From: Pseudomonas_S sp047607345
GTDB lineage: Bacteria; Pseudomonadota; Gammaproteobacteria; Xanthomonadales; Xanthomonadaceae
Assembly: GCA_047607345.1 (NCBI GenBank)
Contig: JASGDF010000187.1
Coordinates: 1 to 5,226, forward strand
Direction: 5' to 3'
DNA: 5,226 nt
The notes beneath the pieces are model-generated. The model was not told the origin of the DNA. It did not search any database and saw nothing but the letters and a program-made list of their open reading frames with translations. Of the stretch, positions 1 to 5,226 are shown piece after piece; the first letter of the stretch is position 1; every line of letters starts with the position of its first letter. Position numbers and translations under genes: made by a program.

Positions 1-187
1 CGACGCGCCGCCGCCGCCGGCCGCGTCGAGCCCGGCCGCGGCCGGCCGCGACCGGCTGGAGTTGGCGGTGGCCTATCTCGACCTGGGCGACAAGGACAGC
101 GCGCGCAGTCTGCTGCTGGAAGTGGCCGCCAGCGGGGACGCGGAAGCGCGCGCCGAAGCCTCCTCGCTGCTCGCCCAGATCGGTTGA
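1..187 (+). CDS. fimV: FimV-like protein, C-terminal end (5' truncated)
   Basis: Only the last 61 codons are present, read in the frame that ends at TGA 185-187. The visible part is a Pro/Ala/Ser-rich linker (about residues 1-15 of the fragment) followed by a short helical domain, with the stretches LELAVAYLDLGDKDSARSLL and LLEVAASGD and a final AEASSLLAQIG. This resembles the conserved TPR-like C-terminal domain of FimV (and enterobacterial YfcX-neighbour/FimV relatives), an inner-membrane protein with a LysM peptidoglycan-binding region. FimV promotes type IV pilus secretin assembly, twitching and polar localisation. The N-terminal signal, LysM and membrane segments lie upstream of the window. 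The position directly before truA and trpF matches the fimV-truA-trpF order known in Pseudomonas. A different TPR-tailed protein is possible from so short a fragment, but motif and context agree. Confidence 0.82.
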   Translation, partial: DAPPPPAASSPAAAGRDRLELAVAYLDLGDKDSARSLLLEVAASGDAEARAEASSLLAQIG

Positions 188-205
188 GGGCCGTGAAGTG
201 GCATC

Positions 206-291
206 GTGGGAGCGACTTCAGTCGCGATGAGGCTCTCCCGGGAAAGCCTCATCGCGACTGATGGCCCGAGGCCACCCAGAGTCGCTCCTAC
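206..291. repeat. GTAG-type REP doublet 1, with an 18-bp insert
   Basis: Two inverted copies of a short palindromic unit face each other. The left unit begins GTGGGAGCGAC (one change from GTAG) and contains the small hairpin GCGAC-TTCA-GTCGC. The inner arms 219-233 and 246-260 are perfectly complementary over 15 bp around the loop TCTCCCGGGAAA. The outer arms 206-216 and 281-291 also pair, with one G-T wobble. Compared with the other two copies in the window, the right unit carries 18 extra bases (262-279) inside its hairpin loop, and these contain a perfect small stem, TGGCC-CGA-GGCCA. The element lies between fimV and truA, so in RNA it could stabilise the fimV 3' end or attenuate read-through. 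No T-tract follows it directly, so it is not a standard terminator. The rest of the gap to truA (292-325) holds only a short T-run and the truA ribosome site. Confidence 0.9.
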
Positions 292-325
292 GAGAAGCAG
301 TTACGTTTTTCTCAGCGAGGTACCG

Positions 326-1099
326 ATGCGCTACGCCATGGGCGTGGAATACGACGGCAGCGAATTCCAGGGCTGGCAGCAGCTCGGCGAGCATGGCGGC
401 CCCAGCGTGCAGGCGACGTTGCAGCAAGCCTTGTCGTCGGTGGCCGCCGGACCGGTGCAGGTGGTCTGCGCCGGCCGTACCGATGCCGGGGTGCACGGTG
501 AATGCCAGGTGGTGCATTTCGACAGCGATGCGCGCCGTGAACCACGCGGCTGGATGCTGGGCACGACCGCGCGGCTGCCGCCCTCGGTGGCGGTGCGCTG
601 GTGCGTGCCGGTCGCCGACGATTTCAACGCGCGTTTTTCCGCGCGCGCGCGCCGCTACCGCTACCGCCTGCTCAACCGCCAGGTACGGCCGGCGCTGTAT
701 CGCCAGGCGCTGAGCTGGGAGCGACGTCCGCTGGACGCCGAGGTGATGCACGCCGCCGCGCAGGCCTTGCTTGGCGAGAACGACTTCAGCGCGTTCCGTA
801 GCGTGCAGTGCCAGGCGCTGCACGCGCGGCGCGAATTGCAATGGGTGCGTGTACGACGCGAGGGCGAGGTCATCGAGATCGGCGTTCAGGCCAATGCATT
901 CCTTCATCACATGGTGCGCAATATCGTGGGCTCTTTGATTCCTGTCGGGACCGGCGAAAAACCGGCGGCGTGGATCGCGGAACTGCTGGCCGGGCGTGAT
1001 CGCACCGTGGCCGGGCCGACCGCGCCGCCGCAGGGACTGGTCTTCGTCGGTCCACTGTATCCCGCTCAATGGCACCTGCCCGCCGAGGTCACTCTATGA
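326..1099 (+). CDS. truA: tRNA pseudouridine(38-40) synthase TruA
   Basis: The 257-residue product matches the usual length of TruA, a cytoplasmic enzyme that isomerises uridines 38, 39 and 40 in the anticodon stem-loop of many tRNAs. The catalytic motif AGRTDAGVHG is at residues 49-58, with the nucleophilic Asp at 53. The RRYRY segment at 109-113 contains the conserved active-site Tyr (111). GENDFSAFR lies at 150-158 and the basic HHMVRNIVGS at 194-203. All family landmarks are present, so the gene looks intact. I chose ATG 326 because GAGGT (317-321) sits 4 bases upstream and the protein then starts at the family's first strand (MRYAMGVEYDG). The frame stays open upstream to GTG 206, but that stretch is only translated repeat. 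The stop overlaps the trpF start as ATGA, which suggests translational coupling. It has no known role in tryptophan synthesis; the pairing is conserved gene order. Confidence 0.97.
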   Translation: MRYAMGVEYDGSEFQGWQQLGEHGGPSVQATLQQALSSVAAGPVQVVCAGRTDAGVHGECQVVHFDSDARREPRGWMLGTTARLPPSVAVRWCVPVADDFNARFSARARRYRYRLLNRQVRPALYRQALSWERRPLDAEVMHAAAQALLGENDFSAFRSVQCQALHARRELQWVRVRREGEVIEIGVQANAFLHHMVRNIVGSLIPVGTGEKPAAWIAELLAGRDRTVAGPTAPPQGLVFVGPLYPAQWHLPAEVTL

Positions 1100-1761
1100 A
1101 TCGAACGCTCTACCGTACCCGCATCAAGTTCTGTGGCATGACCCGCGCCGGCGATATCCGCCTGGCCGGCGAACTCGGCGTGGACGCGGTGGGCTTCATT
1201 TTTGCGCATGGCAGCTCGCGTCGGGTCGTCCCGGCCGAGGCGCGCGCGATGCGCCAGGCGATCGCGCCGATGGTCGATGTGGTGGCGCTGTTCCGCAACA
1301 ACCCCAAGGACGAGGTGCGCGAGGTGCTGCGCACGGTGCGGCCGACCCTGCTGCAGTTCCACGGCGAGGAGGACGATGCGTTCTGCCGCAGCTTCAACCT
1401 GCCGTACCTGAAGGCGATCCCGATGGGCGGCAGCGGCAGTGGTTCGGAGCCCAACGCGCGCACCTTGCAGCTGACCCATCCGAACGCTTCCGGCTTTCTG
1501 TTCGACAGCCACGCGCCTGGCGCCAGCGGCGGCAGCGGCCGGACCTTCGACTGGTCGCGCCTGCCGACCGGGCTGCACCGGCCGTTCCTGCTGGCCGGCG
1601 GGATCAACGCGGACAACGTGTTCGACGCGATCATCGGCACGCTGCCGTGGGGCGTGGACGTTTCCAGTGGCATCGAGTTGTCGCCGGGCATCAAGGACGG
1701 CCACGAGATGCGCCGCTTCGTCGAGGAAGTGCGGCGCGCGGATTGCCACGAGCTCGGCTGA
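1096..1761 (+). CDS. trpF: Phosphoribosylanthranilate isomerase TrpF
   Basis: This 221-residue TIM-barrel protein catalyses the Amadori rearrangement of N-(5'-phosphoribosyl)anthranilate to CdRP, the third step of the tryptophan branch. The signature KFCGMT at residues 11-16 holds the general base Cys 13. The general acid is Asp 137 in FLFDSHAPG. The phosphate-binding end of the barrel appears as LLAGGI (165-170) and VDVSSGIE (187-194). The start at ATG 1096 overlaps the truA stop (ATGA) and has GAGGT (1085-1089) 6 bases upstream. It is a stand-alone TrpF, not fused to TrpC as in enterobacteria. The short Gly/Ser-rich runs at 111-117 and 144-148 are probably loops. It is probably co-transcribed with truA. 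Its end faces the end of trpI, with a repeat doublet between them. Confidence 0.97.
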   Translation: MNRTLYRTRIKFCGMTRAGDIRLAGELGVDAVGFIFAHGSSRRVVPAEARAMRQAIAPMVDVVALFRNNPKDEVREVLRTVRPTLLQFHGEEDDAFCRSFNLPYLKAIPMGGSGSGSEPNARTLQLTHPNASGFLFDSHAPGASGGSGRTFDWSRLPTGLHRPFLLAGGINADNVFDAIIGTLPWGVDVSSGIELSPGIKDGHEMRRFVEEVRRADCHELG

Positions 1762-1779
1762 GCAAGCGCGTTGCTTTCC

Positions 1780-1847
1780 GTAGGAGCGCCTTCAGTCGCG
1801 ACGAGGCTTTGCCAGTAAAGCCTCATCGCGACTGAAGTCGCTCCTAC
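1780..1847. repeat. GTAG-type REP doublet 2, between convergent trpF and trpI
   Basis: This is a near-perfect inverted repeat of 68 bp. Arms 1780-1810 and 1817-1847 pair at 29 of 31 positions around the 6-base loop GCCAGT. The mismatches come from C1789 and C1802 in the left arm, and the right arm carries the consensus form. Each arm is one REP-like unit starting GTAGGAGCG with its own internal GCGAC/GTCGC stem. The left unit has lost one pair of that stem through C1789. The element begins 18 bases after the trpF stop and ends 19 bases before the trpI stop, so it fills the whole convergent gap. In either transcript it would form a very strong hairpin, so a shared role in 3' end formation or mRNA protection is plausible. 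There is no clear U-tract. Confidence 0.92.
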
Positions 1848-1866
1848 AGGAGAACCCGCAAAGCGC

Positions 1867-2754
1867 TCAGCGTGCGAGCTCGCCCCGGAACCACTCGCCC
1901 AGCTGCTCGATGCGCGGGTCCGGGTTGCGCCGCAGCCGGCACAGTATCCAGCGCGCCGGAGTTTCCACGAAACCCCAGGGGGCGAGCAGCCGGCCGCTGG
2001 CCAGGTCCTCGCGAACCAGCGGCTGTGGCGCGATCGCGATGCCGAGCCCGGCCACCGCCGCTTCCAGCAGGTAGATTAGGTGTTCGAACTCGTTGCCGTG
2101 GCGCAGCGTATCGGTCGCGATGCCGTGCGCCGCGGCCCAGTCGCGCCAGGCCTGCGGGCGCGAGCGGGTATGCAGCAGTGGGTAGTCGAGCAGGCGCTGC
2201 GGCGCGCTGCCCACCAGCCGGGCGGCGTCCGGATGACGCGGGCTCAGCACCGGGCCGATCCGTTCCGGGCCGAGGTCGTAGACCTGCCAGTCCGCCGGCC
2301 AGGGCGGGGCCGCCAGCAGCAGCACCGCGTCCAGCCCGGGCAGGTGTGGCTCGGGTACTTGCTCGCGCGCGGAAAGGTGCAGCCGGATCGACGGCAACGC
2401 CCGTTCCAGTCGGTCCAGGCGCGGGATCAGCCAGCGCGCCAGCAGGCTGGCCGGACAGCCCAGCACCAACGGAGTCTCGGCCGGCTGGTGGCGCAACTCG
2501 GTCCAGGCATCGCCGAGTCGCGAGAATGCCTCGCTGGCGGCGTCGCGCAGGCGCTCGCCGGCGGCGGTCAGCACGAGCCCGCGTCCGGCCTTGGCGAACA
2601 GTGCGCTGCCGAGGGTTTGCTCCAGCGTGCGCACATGCCGGCTGACCGCGCCATGCGTGACGTGCAGTTCGTCGGCGGCACGGCTGACGCTGCCCAGTCG
2701 CGCGGCGGCCTCGAAGGCGCGCAGGGCGGAAAGCGGGGGCAGGGGTTGGGCCAT
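1867..2754 (-). CDS. trpI: LysR-type regulator TrpI, activator of trpBA
   Basis: The product is 295 residues, the same length as Pseudomonas TrpI as I recall it, and resembles it along its whole length. Landmarks are PLPPLSALRAFEAAARLGS at the start, a winged helix-turn-helix with the recognition region ADELHVTHGAVSRHVRTLE (28-45), and KAGRGLVLTAAGERL in the wing. The effector domain (about 95-290) includes SLLARWLIPRLD, PPWPADWQVYDL, EAAVAGLGIAIAPQPLV and APWGFVET. In Pseudomonas, TrpI binds indole-3-glycerol phosphate and activates the divergent trpBA genes while limiting its own transcription; the divergent layout here is the same. I chose ATG 2754 because it gives the family N-terminus. 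No good Shine-Dalgarno precedes it, and the transcript may be leaderless. A general GcvA/AmpR-like LysR regulator is the fallback, but the neighbourhood and effector-domain match favour TrpI. Confidence 0.92.
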   Translation of the reverse strand: MAQPLPPLSALRAFEAAARLGSVSRAADELHVTHGAVSRHVRTLEQTLGSALFAKAGRGLVLTAAGERLRDAASEAFSRLGDAWTELRHQPAETPLVLGCPASLLARWLIPRLDRLERALPSIRLHLSAREQVPEPHLPGLDAVLLLAAPPWPADWQVYDLGPERIGPVLSPRHPDAARLVGSAPQRLLDYPLLHTRSRPQAWRDWAAAHGIATDTLRHGNEFEHLIYLLEAAVAGLGIAIAPQPLVREDLASGRLLAPWGFVETPARWILCRLRRNPDPRIEQLGEWFRGELAR

Positions 2755-2761
2755 GATGTGT

Positions 2762-2779
2762 GATTGTAGATCACCAATC
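2762..2779. promoter_or_regulatory. Candidate TrpI binding site I (GATTG-N8-CAATC)
   Basis: GATTG (2762-2766) and CAATC (2775-2779) form a perfect 5-bp dyad with an 8-base centre, and a T-N11-A pair typical of LysR sites falls within it. If trpB transcription starts near 2831 (see the -10 call), this dyad lies at about -69 to -52. That corresponds to the upstream, higher-affinity TrpI site of Pseudomonas (about -77 to -52 from memory). The left arm overlaps the likely trpI -10 box, which would explain negative autoregulation. The site is predicted from spacing and symmetry only. Confidence 0.5.
2763..2768 (-). promoter_or_regulatory. Possible trpI -10 box (TACAAT)
   Basis: On the minus strand these bases read TACAAT, 5 of 6 matches to the -10 consensus. 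I see no convincing -35 at 17-18 bp spacing. A start 6-8 bases downstream would fall at about 2755-2757, only 1-3 bases before ATG 2754, giving an essentially leaderless mRNA. This agrees with the absence of a clear Shine-Dalgarno. Confidence 0.35.
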
Positions 2780-2784
2780 GTGCG

Positions 2785-2796
2785 CAATCGTCGATT
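2785..2796. promoter_or_regulatory. Candidate TrpI binding site II next to the trpB -35
   Basis: AATCG-T-CGATT (2786-2796) is a perfect dyad. The heptamer CAATCGT at 2785-2791 repeats the one at 2775-2781, exactly 10 bp, or one helical turn, away. The dyad abuts the weak trpB -35 region, where an InGP-dependent second TrpI dimer would contact RNA polymerase in the Pseudomonas model. Site assignment is inferred from symmetry and position. Confidence 0.42.
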
Positions 2797-2824
2797 TATC
2801 CGGATGCGCCACGCAAGGTAAAAT
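2796..2824 (+). promoter_or_regulatory. Predicted trpB promoter (-35 TTATCC, -10 TAAAAT)
   Basis: TAAAAT at 2819-2824 matches the sigma-70 -10 consensus at 5 of 6 positions. Seventeen bases upstream, TTATCC (2796-2801) matches the -35 consensus at only 3 of 6, as expected for an activator-dependent promoter. Transcription would start near 2831, giving a leader of about 41 bases before ATG 2872. The -10 lies inside a second perfect inverted repeat, AAGGT-N6-ACCTT (2815-2830). Confidence 0.5.
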
Positions 2825-2843
2825 AACCTTCAAATCAGCATGC

Positions 2844-2859
2844 CCCGCGCCGACGCGGG
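2844..2859 (+). promoter_or_regulatory. GC-only leader hairpin before trpB
   Basis: CCCGCG-CCGA-CGCGGG forms a perfect 6-bp GC stem with a 4-base loop inside the predicted trpB leader. It ends immediately before ATG 2860 and 12 bases before the preferred start ATG 2872. It would block initiation at 2860. It also holds GGG (2857-2859), part of the only Shine-Dalgarno-like stretch near 2872, so it may dampen trpB translation. No U-tract follows, so it is not a terminator. Confidence 0.5.
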
Positions 2860-2871
2860 ATGGATCCGACG

Positions 2872-4089
<1,218 letters not shown>

Positions 4090-4090
4090 A

Positions 4091-4315
4091 GTGGCTTGGG
4101 CCCGCGCGACGCTGATCGCGGCGGTCGACGCTGATGGCGAGCACGAACGGCTGCACGCCTGGCTCGATCGCTGGCGGCTGCGGCGGCGGACCTGTTCCGA
4201 CAACACCGGCTGCGGCTGCCGCGTGGACATGTTCGAGGTCGTCGCGCCCGTCGAGGCGCTGGCCGAACTGCCCGCGCGGATGCGCAGCCACGAAGCGGCC
4301 ATGGCCGCCGATTGA
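4091..4315 (+). CDS. Uncharacterised 74-residue protein between trpB and trpA
   Basis: I do not recognise this family. The GTG start lies one base after the trpB stop, with AGGT (4082-4085) 5 bases upstream, so it is probably translationally coupled to trpB. By my count about 65 of 74 codons end in G or C, as in the flanking genes, which supports real coding. The sequence suggests an alternating fold: a strand (about 3-12), a helix (HERLHAWLDRWRLR, 18-31), a pair of strands around a Cys cluster, and a helix (PVEALAELPARM, 53-64). The cluster CSDNTGCGC (35-43) places Cys at 35, 41 and 43, which could bind a metal or form a disulfide. It has three Trp (3, 24, 28). No signal peptide or membrane segment is visible, so it is probably cytosolic. 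Its position suggests a role near tryptophan synthase, but that is inference. It is unlikely to be mere spacer, given the codon bias and the exact junction with trpB. Confidence 0.72.
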   Translation: MAWARATLIAAVDADGEHERLHAWLDRWRLRRRTCSDNTGCGCRVDMFEVVAPVEALAELPARMRSHEAAMAAD

Positions 4316-4337
4316 ACCGACTACCGGGATGCCAAAC

Positions 4338-5141
4338 ATGCGTCGTATCGAAACCGTCTTCCAGCGTCTGCGCGGCGAATCGCGCAAGGCCCTGATCCCC
4401 TTCATCACCGCCGGCGACCCGTCGCTGGAGGCCACGGTGCCGCTGATGCATGCCCTGGTGCGCGCCGGCGCCGACGTGATCGAGCTGGGCGTGCCGTTCT
4501 CCGACCCGATGGCCGACGGCCCGACCATCCAGCGCAGTTCCGAACGCGCGCTGGCGCGCGGCGCCGGGCTGGCCTACGTGCTGGAGGCGGTGCAGGAGTT
4601 CCGCCGCGAGGACGCCGCCACGCCGGTGGTGTTGATGGGCTATCTCAATCCGGTCGAGATCCACGGTACCGCGCGCTTCGCCGAGGCGGCCGTGGCCGCG
4701 GGCGTCGATGGCGTGCTGCTGGTCGACCTGCCGCCGGAGGAGGCAGGCGAGACCCGCGAGGCCTTTACCGCGGCCGGCCTGGACCTGATCGTGCTGGCCG
4801 CCCCGACCACCACCGACGCGCGCCTGGCGACGCTGTGCGAGACCGCGCAGGGCTATCTCTACTACGTCAGCTTCGCCGGTGTGACCGGCGCGGACCGCCT
4901 CGATACCCGCTCGGCCGGCGACCGCCTGCGGCAGATCCGCGAGCGTTCGAGGGTGCCGGTGGTGGCCGGCTTCGGCATCAAGGACGCCGCCAGCGCTGCG
5001 GCGATGGCGGTCGACGCCGACGGCGTGGTGGTCGGCAGCGCGCTGGTGGCGGCGCTGGCCGACGCCGAGGACACCGCCGCGGCCCGCGAACGTGCCGAAG
5101 CCTTCCTGGTGCCGCTGCGGCAGGCCCTGGACGTCGGCTAA
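4338..5141 (+). CDS. trpA: Tryptophan synthase alpha chain TrpA
   Basis: The 267-residue TIM-barrel subunit cleaves indole-3-glycerol phosphate to indole and glyceraldehyde 3-phosphate and passes indole to TrpB through the intersubunit tunnel. Landmarks are PFITAGDP (21-28), the catalytic Glu 49 and Asp 60 in IELGVPFSDPMADGPTIQ, GYLNPVEIHG (101-110), and LLVDLPPEE (127-135). YVSFAGVTG (176-184), GFGI (211-214) and VVGSAL (231-236) form the phosphate site. Numbering is in register with the E. coli enzyme at Glu 49 and Asp 60. I prefer ATG 4338, with GGGAT (4326-4330) 7 bases upstream. ATG 4329 in the same frame would add MPN and lacks a ribosome site at a usable distance. The protein contains no Trp. 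The gene follows the small 4091 gene after 22 bases, probably in one transcript with trpB. By conserved order accD would be expected downstream, outside the window. Confidence 0.97.
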   Translation: MRRIETVFQRLRGESRKALIPFITAGDPSLEATVPLMHALVRAGADVIELGVPFSDPMADGPTIQRSSERALARGAGLAYVLEAVQEFRREDAATPVVLMGYLNPVEIHGTARFAEAAVAAGVDGVLLVDLPPEEAGETREAFTAAGLDLIVLAAPTTTDARLATLCETAQGYLYYVSFAGVTGADRLDTRSAGDRLRQIRERSRVPVVAGFGIKDAASAAAMAVDADGVVVGSALVAALADAEDTAAARERAEAFLVPLRQALDVG

Positions 5142-5164
5142 GCGTCTCCAGCCCGCTGCCTCTT

Positions 5165-5226
5165 GTAGGAGCGACTTCAGTCGCGATGGGGACTTCCCTG
5201 GGAAAGCCCCATCGCGACTGAAGTCG
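5165..5226. repeat. GTAG-type REP doublet 3 (cut by the window end)
   Basis: The left unit begins GTAGGAGCGACTTCAGTCGC. Arms 5172-5191 and 5207-5226 pair perfectly over 20 bp around a 15-base loop that itself contains TTCCC-T-GGGAA. The last bases of the right unit, expected as CTCCTAC, fall beyond the window. This copy has GATGGGG where the other two have GA(T/C)GAGG, with the compensating change in the opposite arm. It begins 23 bases after the trpA stop and may protect or help end the trpBA transcript. Confidence 0.88.

Noticed and set aside
206..325. N-terminal extension of TruA from GTG 206
   Set aside because: The stretch is translated REP repeat with no TruA similarity, and ATG 326 has GAGGT 4 bases upstream and the family N-terminus.
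1069..1095. Upstream start for TrpF in the same frame
   Set aside because: It would overlap truA by 31 bases. ATG 1096 has a GAGGT site and gives the classical ATGA overlap and normal length.
2755..2787. TTG start at 2787 giving an 11-residue longer TrpI
   Set aside because: It would code through the candidate operator and -10, and the extra residues are not part of the TrpI N-terminus as I recall it.

Overview
The window is high-GC chromosomal DNA, very probably from a gammaproteobacterium of the order Lysobacterales/Xanthomonadales (Xanthomonas, Lysobacter, Luteimonas or Rhodanobacter relatives). Three things point there: the residue-level look of TrpB, TrpF and TrpA, the gene neighbourhood fimV-truA-trpF-trpBA, and three copies of a GTAG-headed palindromic repeat. 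The assignment rests on recognition from memory, not on a search.

Layout. Bases 1-187 are the 3' end of a fimV-like gene (C-terminal domain of a pilus/peptidoglycan hub protein). After a repeat doublet (206-291) come truA (326-1099, tRNA pseudouridine synthase) and trpF (1096-1761, phosphoribosylanthranilate isomerase), joined by an ATGA stop/start overlap. A second repeat doublet (1780-1847) lies between the convergent ends of trpF and trpI. trpI (1867-2754, minus strand) encodes a LysR-type activator. It is divergent from trpB (2872-4089) across a 117-bp control region holding dyads and a weak promoter placed like the Pseudomonas TrpI sites. Between trpB and trpA (4338-5141) is a 74-residue Cys- and Trp-containing small protein (4091-4315) that I do not recognise. 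A third repeat doublet starts at 5165 and runs off the end.

Function. TrpF supplies the intermediate that TrpC (not in the window) converts to indole-3-glycerol phosphate (InGP). TrpA and TrpB form tryptophan synthase, which turns InGP plus serine into tryptophan. By analogy with Pseudomonas, TrpI senses InGP and switches on trpBA, a feed-forward scheme. fimV and truA are neighbours by conserved gene order and have no known part in the pathway.

The core genes are ordinary and intact. The parts most worth a second look are the small protein inside trpBA, the trpI-trpB control region with a possibly leaderless trpI and a leader hairpin, and the repeat doublets, one of which carries an extra hairpin inside its loop.
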